64,000 nt of DNA from assembly GCA_964564625.1 (NCBI GenBank), contig CAZMBE010000002.1, positions 62,001 through 126,000 on the forward strand. The letters are read 5' to 3'. Position numbers and translations under genes: made by a program. Below are positions 17,835 to 26,802 of the stretch, one piece after another. The notes beneath the pieces are model-generated. The model saw only the letters and a program-made list of their open reading frames with translations, was not told the origin of the DNA and did not search any database. Each line of letters starts with the position of its first letter. The stretch's first letter is position 1. The DNA comes from UBA2185 sp964564625. Its GTDB lineage: Bacteria > Desulfobacterota > Syntrophia > Syntrophales > UBA2185.

Positions 17835-18353
17835 TTAAGAACTAAACATTTTAATGGTTATGATTCCCAGGAGGATGACTGCCGTGAACCATGTCATGAC
17901 AATATCGGAAACATTTTTGACAGGATGCTCCTGTTGTTTCCTTACTTCTTCTTCCACTTTCTCTTTATCAAGGTGACTGATGATATCAATAGTGAGGCTG
18001 GAATATTTCTCATAGGCATTCGATAAAATATAAAATCCCTTTACTGTAGTTAACAAGAGATATGCTTTTTTACGAAGGGTCAGCGCACCGACATGGGTAA
18101 CATCTTCCCAACGGAGTTCCTTTTTTCGCAAGACTTTCCTGATCATAATGCCTTGATCCCCCGTTTGTACCATGCGAAACAGGGATTCGACATACACATA
18201 GAGGGCGGCTATAAAAATAAAGATAAGGACGGTGCTTTCCACATGAGAGCCCTTCAGGAATATGGACAGTAAGAGAAGAATAAAGAGAAGAAAAACATCA
18301 ATCGAAAATGGAATCACAAACGATCTTCTGATCCTATATGTGTTTTGGTACAT
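17835..18353 (-). CDS. Membrane protein with PH-like domain
   Basis: About 172 residues from ATG 18353 (MYQNTYRIRRSFVIPF); the frame runs 30 codons further, but that part is not hydrophobic-protein-like and GAAGAG precedes the inner ATG. Two adjacent N-terminal membrane segments (IDVFLLFILLLLSIFL and VLIFIFIAALYVYVESLF) are followed by a PH-like strand pattern (MIRKVLRKKELRWEDVTHVGAL, AYLLLTTVKGFYILSNA), a charged helix, and a C-terminal membrane anchor (FTAVILLGIITIKMF). Function unknown. Confidence 0.65.
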   Translation of the reverse strand: MYQNTYRIRRSFVIPFSIDVFLLFILLLLSIFLKGSHVESTVLIFIFIAALYVYVESLFRMVQTGDQGIMIRKVLRKKELRWEDVTHVGALTLRKKAYLLLTTVKGFYILSNAYEKYSSLTIDIISHLDKEKVEEEVRKQQEHPVKNVSDIVMTWFTAVILLGIITIKMFSS

Positions 18354-18487
18354 ATTTTGAGACTCTTCAATGACGTGCAAAAGGATTCTCAGTGACCCGA
18401 AAATCCACCGCCTTTGCCACTGAGGGGAAAGGGGGAAATGCAAGTCACTACGCTTATTGCAAGCAGGTTACTCTTCTCATTTCATGC

Positions 18488-18967
18488 TTACTCATCTCTC
18501 ACAAAATAACCGCTTTTCCCGCCATGTTTTGAGATTAATTTGATGTCTGTAAGAATAATGTTCTTGTCGGCAGATTTGCACATATCATAAATTGTCAACG
18601 CAGCAACACTGACAGCGGTCATGGCCTCCATCTCCACACCTGTTCTTCCCACATTTTTCACTTTTGCCTCAATGGTGATTTCGCCCAGATCTGTATTGCT
18701 CTCAAAGGAAATGTCAATCACTGTCAGTTCCAAAGGGTGACACATGGGGATCATGTCACTCGTTTTCTTGGCTGCCATGATTCCTGCAATCTTTGCCACA
18801 CTAAAAACATCGCCTTTAGGTATTTGTCCGCTCTCGATGAGCGCTATGGTATCCTTGCGCATGAGGACCTTTCCCCTGGCAATGGCTTCCCGCGCGGATG
18901 CTTCCTTTGCGGTTACATCAACCATCGTAGCCTTCCCTTTTTCATCGATGTGGGAAAAAACCGTCAT
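18488..18967 (-). CDS. moaC: Cyclic pyranopterin monophosphate synthase
   Basis: 159 residues from ATG 18967 (MTVFSHIDEKGKATMVDV); an upstream in-frame ATG (19000) adds 11 residues not seen in the family. MoaC makes cyclic pyranopterin monophosphate in molybdopterin synthesis. Signature parts: MVDVTAKEASAREAIARG, DMIPMCHPLELT, GRTGVEMEAMTAVSVAALTIYDMCK and LISKHGGKSGYF. Divergent from comM; no other moa genes are in the window. Confidence 0.94.
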   Translation of the reverse strand: MTVFSHIDEKGKATMVDVTAKEASAREAIARGKVLMRKDTIALIESGQIPKGDVFSVAKIAGIMAAKKTSDMIPMCHPLELTVIDISFESNTDLGEITIEAKVKNVGRTGVEMEAMTAVSVAALTIYDMCKSADKNIILTDIKLISKHGGKSGYFVRDE

Positions 18968-19153
18968 TGCTGCTCCATACCATGACTGCAAGAAATGCAT
19001 GAGGAAGTTAGCACAGCCCTTTTCCTTAAGTCAAGAAGGTAAAGAAATTCTTTTTCAAAAAAATCCCTTGCCATAACCATACTTATTTTATAGTATTTTC
19101 ACCCATTCACAAAAATATTTTCCTGTTACTCTAAAATTTTTGGGGAGTGCGGA

Positions 19154-20683
19154 TTGATTGTAAAGGTCATAAGCAGCACCGTCGTGGGAATAGATGCGTA
19201 TCCGGTTGATGTAGAAGTGGATATCTCCCCGGGACTTCCTCAATTTTCCACCGTGGGACTCCCCGACGTCGCCGTAAAGGAAAGTAAAGACAGGATCAAA
19301 GCGGCCATAAAAAATTCCGGCTACAGGTTTCCCCGTAATCATGTCACGGTGAATCTCGCACCAGCGGATATTAAAAAGGAAGGAACAGGATTCGATCTTC
19401 CCATCGCCATAGGTATTTTGACAGGCGAGGGATGTATCGAATTAAACAATCTTCTGGACTATACCTTAATCGGTGAACTGTCGTTAGACGGAAGCGTTAA
19501 GGGAGTTGATGGGATTCTGCCCGCCGCTCTCCTGGCGAAGGAGACAGGAAAGAAGGGTATCATTGTGGCAAGGGAAAATGCCGATGAGGCTGCCATGGTG
19601 GAATGTCTCGCTGTTCTTCCCGTTGATGCCCTCTCCGACGTTGTGGAATTTCTGAATGGCAGAAAAGAGATAGATCCTTTAACGCTGGATATCAATGATA
19701 TATTTAATAAATGTCTCTCCTATCCATTTGATTTCAGTGAGATTCGCGGACAGGAACACGCAAAAAGAGCGCTGGAAGTTGCCGCTTCCGGCGGGCACAA
19801 CATTATCATGATCGGTCCACCGGGTTCGGGAAAAACAATGCTGGCGCAGAGAATCCCTACCATGCTTCCCAAGCTTACATTTTCTGAAGCTGTTGATATA
19901 ACAAAAATATTTTCTGTTGCCGGGCTACTCGGCAAGAAAAACACTATAGTAGGAACAAGGCCTTTTCGTGCCCCCCACCATACAATTTCCGATGCCGGGC
20001 TTGTGGGAGGGGGCCACATCCCCCGCCCCGGAGAAATAAGCCTGGCTCATAACGGCGTGCTGTTTCTCGATGAACTGCCTGAGTACAGGAGAAATGTCCT
20101 TGAGGCCTTGAGACAACCCATAGAGGATGGGCATGTAACCATCACAAGGTCTGCCACCACCGCTACATATCCAGCTAGATTCATGCTTGTAGCGGCGATG
20201 AACCCCTGTCCATGCGGTTATTACACCGACCAGACAAGGGTGTGCAGATGTACACCGCAACAGATCCGACAATATCAGGCAAGAATATCAGGGCCTCTCC
20301 TTGATAGGATAGATATTCATATTGAGGTTCCCTCCGTGAAATATAAAGACCTGACAGGGAAATCGGCAGGAGAACCTTCTGCGAAAATTAAAGAGCGGGT
20401 AGACAGGGCGCGAAAGATGCAGGAGAGGAGATTTAAAGGTCAAAACACGCGGTTTAATGCTCGTATGTCCGATACGCAGATCAAGACATATTGCAGTATA
20501 GGCGATGATTCTCAGAAACTTATGGAAATGGCCATAGAAAAGCTTGGTCTCTCCGCCCGCGCCTATACCAAAGTGCTAAAAGTAGCCAGAACCATTGCGG
20601 ATCTTGATGATGAAGAGAAGATACTTTCCAGCCATGTGGCCGAAGCCATTCAGTATAGAAGCCTTGATAGAAAGATGATTTGA
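19154..20683 (+). CDS. comM: YifB/ComM-family Mg-chelatase-like AAA+ ATPase
   Basis: 509 residues. ComM is a hexameric helicase that drives branch migration during natural transformation. N-terminal Lon-protease-like domain (VVGIDAYPVDVEVDISPGLP, STVGLPDVAVKES), then AAA+ core with GPPGSGKTM (Walker A), VLFLDELPEY (Walker B), AAMNPCPCGYY (zinc-type Cys) and the Mg_chelatase C-terminal region ending YRSLDRKMI. The start is an uncommon TTG at 19154, preceded by GGGGAG at 7 nt; the family start (M-x-x-K-V-x-S) fits this position exactly. A decayed copy of the last codons lies at 24376. Confidence 0.94.
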   Translation: MIVKVISSTVVGIDAYPVDVEVDISPGLPQFSTVGLPDVAVKESKDRIKAAIKNSGYRFPRNHVTVNLAPADIKKEGTGFDLPIAIGILTGEGCIELNNLLDYTLIGELSLDGSVKGVDGILPAALLAKETGKKGIIVARENADEAAMVECLAVLPVDALSDVVEFLNGRKEIDPLTLDINDIFNKCLSYPFDFSEIRGQEHAKRALEVAASGGHNIIMIGPPGSGKTMLAQRIPTMLPKLTFSEAVDITKIFSVAGLLGKKNTIVGTRPFRAPHHTISDAGLVGGGHIPRPGEISLAHNGVLFLDELPEYRRNVLEALRQPIEDGHVTITRSATTATYPARFMLVAAMNPCPCGYYTDQTRVCRCTPQQIRQYQARISGPLLDRIDIHIEVPSVKYKDLTGKSAGEPSAKIKERVDRARKMQERRFKGQNTRFNARMSDTQIKTYCSIGDDSQKLMEMAIEKLGLSARAYTKVLKVARTIADLDDEEKILSSHVAEAIQYRSLDRKMI

Positions 20684-20855
20684 TGTAAAAAAGATACATC
20701 ATATCATGATTGCACATTCGATCATTTACTTAAAGGTAAACGGTAGACACGTTTTCTTATTGTCTCTTTGTCGAGGAATATATGAGTTCGGCAATCGTCC
20801 TTATTAAGCCAAAACGTCAAGCTAACCCATTAAAAGCAGCTCTTCGGATTAATCC

Positions 20856-20884
20856 TTGACATAAGTGCAAGAGAATCTTATAGT
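20856..20884 (+). promoter_or_regulatory. Sigma70-type promoter
   Basis: TTGACA (20856-20861), 17-nt spacer, TATAGT (20879-20884). Expected start of transcription near 20891, about 250 nt before the helicase ATG. Confidence 0.7.
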
Positions 20885-20910
20885 CACGCAACTGGTTTTG
20901 GTTCATGTGT

Positions 20911-20947
20911 CCTCAGAGCCTGTTATAGGCTGCTGGGGATTTTTTTA
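20911..20947 (+). terminator. Strong intrinsic terminator in the helicase leader
   Basis: CCTCAG/CTGGGG outer stem and AGCCT-GTTAT-AGGCT inner stem, followed by ATTTTTTT. Only about 20 nt separate it from the predicted start of transcription, so it would act as an attenuator or end a very short RNA. Confidence 0.75.
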
Positions 20948-21144
20948 AGAACGTGAACGCATACGAAAAACCAGAGAAAAAATGAAGAGCTGACAGGGCA
21001 AGATGGATAAGACGATACATCATGACGATCCGCGGACATCGGATAAGCCCTGGCAACCTCCTGAGCAGCAATAATACAATGAACGCTCCAGTAGCGTAAG
21101 GGTCAGGGTTATGCCCGGCCAATTAAGAGAAAAAAGGAATAACT

Positions 21145-22491
21145 ATGAATTTCAAGTCGTTTAATCTACACCCCCACATAGAATCAGGCATAAGGGACCT
21201 CGGTTACGAAGCGCCCACACCGATTCAAATACAAGCAATACCACCCATTCTCAAGAACCGGGATGTCATGGGACAGGCACAGACCGGAACGGGCAAAACC
21301 GCCGCCTTCGTGCTTCCTATCCTCCAGCGACTGATGGACGGGCCGCGGAAGCATGTCCGGGCGCTCATTATGGCACCGACGAGAGAACTGGCAGAACAGA
21401 CACATGAGGCCATCCGTCAGCTGGGCCGATATACGAAACTGAAGAGCGTCACAATCTATGGAGGCGTGAACCAGAATCCCCAGATCAGCAAGCTACGCAG
21501 CGGTGCGGAAATTGTTGTGGCCTGCCCCGGACGTCTGATCGATCTTATGGATAAAGGCGTGATCGATTTAGGGCGTATTGAAGTGCTTGTCCTGGACGAG
21601 GCGGACCGCATGTTCGACATGGGCTTTCTGCCGGATATCCGGAATATCCTGAAGCGCCTGCCCATTCAGCGGCAGACGCTTCTTTTTTCAGCTACCATGC
21701 CCGATGATGTCCGGGACCTGGCAGAGAGTATCCTGCGCAATCCAGTCACCGTGAAGGTCGGCGATGCGGTTCCGATATCCACGGTTTCCCATGCAATTTA
21801 TCCCGTCGATCAGCACCTTAAGACATCTCTTTTGATGAAGATTCTGGACTGCACGGACATGGCGTCGGTGCTCGTCTTTACGCGCACCAAGGACCGCGCG
21901 ACCCGCCTGGCGAAGCAGATGAAAAAATCCGGGTTTCTTGTGACCTCGCTGCAGGGCGATCTGCCCCAGAACAAACGGCAGGAGGCCCTCAATGGTTTTC
22001 GTAGCGGGAAATACCAGGTCCTCGTGGCCACCGATATTGCCGCCCGTGGCATCGATGTATCCAAGATATCGCACGTGATCAATTATGACATGCCCGACAC
22101 GGTGGATGCTTACACACACCGCATCGGACGCACTGGCAGGGCTACCAGAAACGGGGATGCATTCACCTTTGTGACGCGCCCGGACAGGGCTTTCGTGTGG
22201 ACAATCGAGAATGTTCTTGGTGAAAGGCTGGAAAGGCGGATATTGGCGAATTTCGACTACACGATACCCGCGCCGGTAGCCGGCAAGGGATCAAGCCGCT
22301 CGCAGCATTCAAGGACGCGATCGGGATCAACAAAAGAAAGGAAACAATCTCCACCAAGAAATGCCCGCTCTTCCTCACCGGTTTCGCGGCCCGGTTCAGG
22401 CGCGAGGAGAGGACGGAAGGATCTCTCTCTGTTCCCGTTTCTCTTTAATTCGCCACAACTGAAAGCGCGCCGGTCCCACAGCATGCGCTGA
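21145..22491 (+). CDS. DEAD-box ATP-dependent RNA helicase, RhlE-type
   Basis: 448 residues. All helicase motifs are present: F-N at start and Q motif (YEAPTPIQIQAI), I AQTGTGKT, Ia PTRELAEQ, Ib CPGRLIDLM, II LDEADRMFDMGF, III SAT, IV VLVFTRTK, V ATDIAARGID, VI HRIGRTGR. The C-terminal 75 residues are Ser/Arg/Lys-rich and disordered (SSRSQHSRTRSGS, GARRGRKDL), typical of RNA-binding tails. Acts on structured RNA, often in cold adaptation or ribosome assembly. The long leader with promoter plus terminator suggests regulated expression. Confidence 0.94.
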   Translation: MNFKSFNLHPHIESGIRDLGYEAPTPIQIQAIPPILKNRDVMGQAQTGTGKTAAFVLPILQRLMDGPRKHVRALIMAPTRELAEQTHEAIRQLGRYTKLKSVTIYGGVNQNPQISKLRSGAEIVVACPGRLIDLMDKGVIDLGRIEVLVLDEADRMFDMGFLPDIRNILKRLPIQRQTLLFSATMPDDVRDLAESILRNPVTVKVGDAVPISTVSHAIYPVDQHLKTSLLMKILDCTDMASVLVFTRTKDRATRLAKQMKKSGFLVTSLQGDLPQNKRQEALNGFRSGKYQVLVATDIAARGIDVSKISHVINYDMPDTVDAYTHRIGRTGRATRNGDAFTFVTRPDRAFVWTIENVLGERLERRILANFDYTIPAPVAGKGSSRSQHSRTRSGSTKERKQSPPRNARSSSPVSRPGSGARRGRKDLSLFPFLFNSPQLKARRSHSMR

Positions 22492-22565
22492 TCGTGCCGC
22501 ATTTCAGCAGACCATTAATGGGCGGGTGTCATCTGGTAATGCAAAGGGAAGGGGAATGCTGATTT

Positions 22566-23225
22566 CTAATCAGGCTTTATCCTCAACTCCGGAAGCATAA
22601 TCTTCTCAAGGTAAAGCCTTTGACTTTCAAATGTATCAGAGTCTTCCAACGGTGCAAGTTTAATCATCTCTCCAAAAGAGATCAGTATTCTGGCGAAAGG
22701 TTTTGGAAGGAAAAAACTGTCCCAACTGTTGAAATACCATGCCCTATCAGCTGAAACATAGAAAGGAATGATTGCCGCATCGGCGGTTCGGGCCAACTGA
22801 ATTGCCCCTGCCTTTACAGTTCCGGCTGGTCCCTTCGGGCCGTCAACGATGTGGGCCGCCAATCCCATTCGGCTTAAATGATCGATCATTTTCTTCAAGG
22901 CTTCTTTTCCGCCCCGTGAGGAAGAACCTCGCACCGTATGCCAGCCGCTTTTTTCGGCTACGCCGGCGATGATCTCACCGTCGGAGCTTTTACTGATCAT
23001 CAAGGCGGGCTTTAAGTCTCTGTAATTCTGAAAATGACGAATCGCGGCGAAGAAATGCTGATGCCAGGTGCACAAAAGAACCCGTCCACCGCTTCTCAAA
23101 TAGTCCATCCATTCCTTCTCATTCTCAATCTTCATTTTGAATGTTGCACTGTAGAGACGGATAAACCGGTACAGGAAAGAGTGGAACCATTTCGCCGTTA
23201 CGATATTTCTTAATATGGGGGTCAT
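22566..23225 (-). CDS. DUF374 lysophospholipid acyltransferase-family protein
   Basis: 219 residues with the DUF374 pattern: LLCTWHQHFFAAI (catalytic His region), MISKSSDGEIIAGVAEKSGW, VRGSSSRGGKEAL and HIVDGPKGPAGTVKAGAIQLARTADAAIIPF. These membrane-associated enzymes are relatives of LpxL/PlsC and are thought to add acyl chains to a lipid. The substrate is not known. A partial gene ends 20 nt upstream on the same strand, so the two may be in one operon. Confidence 0.87.
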   Translation of the reverse strand: MTPILRNIVTAKWFHSFLYRFIRLYSATFKMKIENEKEWMDYLRSGGRVLLCTWHQHFFAAIRHFQNYRDLKPALMISKSSDGEIIAGVAEKSGWHTVRGSSSRGGKEALKKMIDHLSRMGLAAHIVDGPKGPAGTVKAGAIQLARTADAAIIPFYVSADRAWYFNSWDSFFLPKPFARILISFGEMIKLAPLEDSDTFESQRLYLEKIMLPELRIKPD

Positions 23226-23245
23226 TGAGGTGATTTCCTACGTCT

Positions 23246-23418
23246 TCATGAACTGAGCACATCCTTGGAGATACGCCATTTATCCGTAGATACAGACCTT
23301 GATGTATGGGCATCGTGATCAGGGTCGAACTGGTTGTACCGTTCTGAAATCCATTTTTTCATTTTTATGTCAGATAGTTCCCGTTCGCCCTTGTTCTTAT
23401 CGAGATAATCGTCAATGG
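23246..23418 (-). CDS. Unknown protein, C-terminal 57 codons next to the gap
   Basis: A frame runs out of the assembly gap and stops at 23246-23248. The visible end reads IDDYLDKNKGERELSDIKM, KKWISERYNQFDPDHD and ends RISKDVLSS. The charged, regular composition looks coding, but no family is recognised. The start lies in or beyond the N run. It may be co-transcribed with the DUF374 gene 20 nt downstream. Confidence 0.5.
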
Positions 23419-23518
23419 NNNNNNNNNNNNNNNNNNNNNNNNNNNNNNNNNNNNNNNNNNNNNNNNNNNNNNNNNNNNNNNNNNNNNNNNNNNNNNNNNN
23501 NNNNNNNNNNNNNNNNNN
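23419..23518. other. Assembly gap (100 N)
   Basis: Exactly 100 N, the usual placeholder for a gap of unknown length. It removes the start of the gene ending at 23246 and possibly other genes. Confidence 0.99.
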
Positions 23519-23524
23519 AGATCT

Positions 23525-23830
23525 TCAGTCATGGCTAACTATTTTCAGCTTTTTAGACCACCCATGCTTATCTGTTCTCACATTTCTGCATGATTGCTTA
23601 TGTTGGAGTTTGAAAACAATCTTTCCCTGATGTTCTCCATCTTTCTCGATTCGATATCCCAGTATGGTTCCCCCATAGAAAGACGGCTCTTGTTGTTTTT
23701 TATGAAAATAAATTTCACCTCCGATTAGTTGCTGAGCTTTACTTTCTTCAAGTTGCCACCATCCACTTTCCCATAAATTATCCTGCAACTTTACAAAATT
23801 ATTCAACTGTTCAATCAGGTGTATATTCAT
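23525..23830 (-). CDS. Hypothetical protein
   Basis: 101 residues starting MNIHLIEQLNNFVKLQDNL. Rich in Trp and in charged residues (WESGWWQLEESKAQQLIGG, YFHKKQQEPSFYGG, GYRIEKDGEHQGKIVF, RNVRTDKHGWSKK). It resembles a short uncharacterised soluble family; I cannot name it. The stop is 7 nt inside the right edge of the assembly gap, so the true C-terminus is probably correct. No clear ribosome site. Confidence 0.6.
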   Translation of the reverse strand: MNIHLIEQLNNFVKLQDNLWESGWWQLEESKAQQLIGGEIYFHKKQQEPSFYGGTILGYRIEKDGEHQGKIVFKLQHKQSCRNVRTDKHGWSKKLKIVSHD

Positions 23831-23902
23831 TGTGTTTCCCCGTTTCTAAAATCATTTGTTATAATCGCAAGTTTCCTTACTACATTATCCATTCAAAACG
23901 AA

Positions 23903-23933
23903 AAGCCCTGTCTCATTGTAATGGACAGGGCTT
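23903..23933 (-). terminator. Hairpin, possible leftward terminator
   Basis: AAGCCCTGTC (23903-23912) pairs perfectly with GACAGGGCTT (23924-23933). On the minus strand it is followed by TTTTCGTTTTG, a weak T-tract. No minus-strand gene is seen directly upstream of it, so its client is unclear. Confidence 0.45.
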
Positions 23934-24375
23934 CAATACTATCTTTGGGTTCCCTATATGGGAAGAAGGCTCATCAACTTTTTGAGTAACGTCTATTACA
24001 TAGTTTGTTTTTATCGTATGCTCAATTTTAGAAAAGTCAAGATAATTCGATCAAGATTCCGACAGCCCGATATCGTATGAGAGCTCAGCCTGCCCGTGAG
24101 TTGCCTATGACTTCCTCCGTCAATTCTCTCAACCCACGAAAATTCAATCCCTAAATTATTTAAAATAAGAAAGCTTCCCTAATATATTACTATGCCAGTC
24201 AAGATATGTATATCCTAAAATATCAATAGTACAAAGTGTGCGGTTAGTTTCAGTTTTGTGTCAGCATTGTCTCTGTTATAGATTGTACGCTCTGTGCCTT
24301 TGATAATTCCTCCTTAATCCCTCTGGAGAAGTATGAAATCCATTCTCCATTTACAGATATTTGCCAATGTTTTTT

Positions 24376-24445
24376 GAGATTCAGAAGATCCATTCACATG
24401 GCTGAGGTAATCTGGTACAGAAACCTTGATAGAAAAATGATTTAG
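24376..24445 (+). pseudogene. Decayed comM (YifB) 3' end
   Basis: The segment ends HMAEVIWYRNLDRKMI-stop (24395-24445), almost the same as the end of the intact comM gene (HVAEAIQYRSLDRKMI-stop, near 20634-20683). Nucleotide similarity extends upstream to GAGATTCAGAAGAT with small indels. No earlier part of comM can be recognised. This is a relic of a second copy or of a rearrangement. Confidence 0.6.
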
Positions 24446-24497
24446 TGGTAAGGAACTGTGCCAAGTGAATGTTTAATGCAACAAGGGAGATGATCAT

Positions 24498-25574
24498 ATG
24501 CAAATAAAAGTTGTGAAAGTTACACCGTCGAAGTTGAAACCAAAACCTGCCGATGAATCAAAACTCGGATTTGGGAAAATATTCACTGATCACTTCTTTA
24601 CTTTGAAGTACCATGCGGATCGCGGATGGTATGACGCCATGATAGAACCATACCGGCTTTTATCCCTGGAGCCCACCGCTATGTGTCTTCACTACGGACA
24701 GGAGATATTCGAAGGAATGAAGGCATACAGGGGGAAAGATGGTCAAATATTTCTCTTCAGGCCTTATGAAAATATTAAACGCATGAATGTTTCCGCCGAA
24801 AGGCTTTGTATGCCTAAGATCGATCCGGAAGTGTTTATGAACGCGTTGAAAACGCTTCTCATAATTGAAAAGGATTGGATTCCTCGAACGCGAGGTGCGT
24901 CCCTCTACATCAGGCCGACGATGATTGCAACGGAAGCGGCTCTGGGTGTGCACGATGCCAATGAATACCTTTTTTTCATCGTCCTGGGTCCGGTGGGCGT
25001 TTACTATCCCCAGGGCTTCAGTCCGACAAGTATGTATGTGACTGATGAATATGTCCGGGCTGTGCGCGGGGGCATAGGGAACATCAAAGCTGCCGGTAAT
25101 TATGCCGCCAGTCTCCGGGCAAGTAAGGTGGCTATGGAAAAGGGATTCACCCAGGTGCTTTGGCTGGATGCGGTCGAGAGAAAATATATAGAAGAAGTGG
25201 GAACAAGCAATATCTTTTTTGTCATTGGGAGTGAACTCGTTACACCGCCTCTGGGGGGGAGTATCCTTCCCGGCGTCACCAGGGATTCCGTCATTCAAAT
25301 CGCCAGAAGCTGGAACATATCCGTTTCCGAAAGGCCCGTATCCATAGATGAGCTTGTGGAAACGTCCGCGAAAGGCGGTTTGAAGGAGGCATTTGCCTCT
25401 GGGACGGCGGCAATTGTTTCCCCGATCGGCAAGATTTCCTACAAGGAACGGGAGATCATCATTAATGATGAAAAAACAGGAGCTCTCACGGAAAAATTAT
25501 ATAATGAAATCTTACAGATACAATACGGTGAAAAGGATGATCCTTTCGGCTGGAGAATGCCGGTTTCGGTATGA
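24498..25574 (+). CDS. ilvE: Branched-chain amino acid aminotransferase
   Basis: 358 residues, PLP fold type IV. Last step of Leu/Ile/Val synthesis. Landmarks: LHYGQEIFEGMKAYRG, FRPYENIKRMNVSAERL, YIRPTMIATEAALGV, GNIKAAGNYAASL (PLP Lys near residue 203), YIEEVGTSNIFFV, GSILPGVTRDSVI and EAFASGTAAIVSPIG. Length and start match the longer bacterial/eukaryotic BCAT type (class 2). Ribosome site GGGAG before ATG. Monocistronic. Confidence 0.95.
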   Translation: MQIKVVKVTPSKLKPKPADESKLGFGKIFTDHFFTLKYHADRGWYDAMIEPYRLLSLEPTAMCLHYGQEIFEGMKAYRGKDGQIFLFRPYENIKRMNVSAERLCMPKIDPEVFMNALKTLLIIEKDWIPRTRGASLYIRPTMIATEAALGVHDANEYLFFIVLGPVGVYYPQGFSPTSMYVTDEYVRAVRGGIGNIKAAGNYAASLRASKVAMEKGFTQVLWLDAVERKYIEEVGTSNIFFVIGSELVTPPLGGSILPGVTRDSVIQIARSWNISVSERPVSIDELVETSAKGGLKEAFASGTAAIVSPIGKISYKEREIIINDEKTGALTEKLYNEILQIQYGEKDDPFGWRMPVSV

Positions 25575-25867
25575 AAAACCTCTTTTTGCGGATAAACCTC
25601 TTTATACAGGCACTTGGAGTTGGAATCCACAGTCGTGTGGAAAGGGTTGTTGATAAAGATGTTGATAACAATCGTAAGTATTCAATTGTGACAATTTTAT
25701 ACCTCATTGCATACGAATTGAGCATCGACTATATATAGTAATAACAATATGTTACATAAGCCCCCTTTGATTACTGTTACTTATTGATTTCTTGTGATAA
25801 GATATAAACTCCTTTGGAAAAAAATGTGCCATTTTTTTACTTTTTTTACATTAAGGAATATAAAAAA

Positions 25868-26554
25868 ATGTATGCCCGCGATAACTATTTTCCAGTAACA
25901 AGCGCAGCAGTCATCATGATATTCCTGCTGTTCTTTTTTTCCATACCGGCCCTCGCGGAGCTGATGCCTATGGAGGAGTTGACTGCAAAAACCCAGGAAA
26001 GGTACGAAAAAACACGGGATTTAAAAGCACGTTTCGTACAGGAAGTCACCATCAAGGCTATGAATAAGACTGATCGGGAGGAAGGCGTTCTCTATGTAAA
26101 AAATCCTCGGCGGATGTTATGGAACTATACAAAACCAAAAGCCAAAAAATTAATCATCAATCCTAAAACGGCCTGGTTATACATACCGGACGACCGTGTG
26201 GTCTACATGCAGGAAGCGGAGAATGTGTATAAGTCAAAACTGGCGGTAAAGTTTCTTTCCGGCATAGGAAAGCTGGGCGAAGATTTCCATATAGGCTATT
26301 CTCAGCCCGAGGCTATCGACGGGAATGGGAATTTTCTTCTTACCCTTGTTCCTAAAGTTTCCGATATGGGTATTGATAAACTGCACATGTCGATAGACAG
26401 GGACAATTTCCAGGTCATCCAGTGCAGTTTTACGGACCTTTACGGCAATAAAACCCGTATACGGCTCATGGATATAAGAATCAATAATAATCTTTCCGAT
26501 AAACTGTTTCAATTCAAGCCGCCGGCCGGGGTTGAGATATTCAATATGCCGTGA
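25868..26554 (+). CDS. lolA: LolA-family outer-membrane lipoprotein carrier
   Basis: 228 residues from ATG 25868 (the frame begins 18 codons earlier, but AAGGA precedes this ATG). Signal peptide with a long hydrophobic core (AVIMIFLLFFFSIPALA). Mature part: LKARFVQEVTIKAMNKTDREEG, VKNPRRMLWNYTKP, WLYIPDDRVVYMQE and FLSGIGKLGEDF, typical of LolA/LolA-like sheets that carry lipoproteins across the periplasm. No lolB or lolCDE in view. Confidence 0.87.
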   Translation: MYARDNYFPVTSAAVIMIFLLFFFSIPALAELMPMEELTAKTQERYEKTRDLKARFVQEVTIKAMNKTDREEGVLYVKNPRRMLWNYTKPKAKKLIINPKTAWLYIPDDRVVYMQEAENVYKSKLAVKFLSGIGKLGEDFHIGYSQPEAIDGNGNFLLTLVPKVSDMGIDKLHMSIDRDNFQVIQCSFTDLYGNKTRIRLMDIRINNNLSDKLFQFKPPAGVEIFNMP

Positions 26555-26802
26555 AACCTTTACAGGCTGCTGAAAACCACCCAAAGGCAGTCTTGTGTTG
26601 CGCTGCCAGTCATTTGAAGTACGTCTCTATTTAAAATCACGTTTTTTTGTAAGCAGGTATACCGTCGACAAAGTGTGAAATCTTTAAAATATTTTTAAAT
26701 ATCTCTTGCATTGCACAAATTTTGCTTGATTTTCTATCGTTAAATTGTTGAGTGAATTCTATGATTTTGTATGGTGTACTTACCTATTGTGGAGAATTGT
26801 AA

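Larger units (their letters stand above)
20684..21144. other. Long leader region of the DEAD-box helicase gene
   Basis: 460 nt without a gene. It holds a consensus promoter at 20856-20884, a strong terminator at 20911-20947, and about 200 nt of further leader before the helicase. Long regulated leaders are common for DEAD-box genes. Confidence 0.6.
23831..24497. other. Gene-poor stretch before ilvE
   Basis: No intact gene. It contains a 10-bp perfect hairpin at 23903-23933 and a decayed comM 3' end at 24376-24445. The rest is AT-rich with short frames. Confidence 0.55.

Noticed and set aside
23299..23630. Frames that span the run of N
   Set aside because: They depend on the N placeholder and have no meaning.
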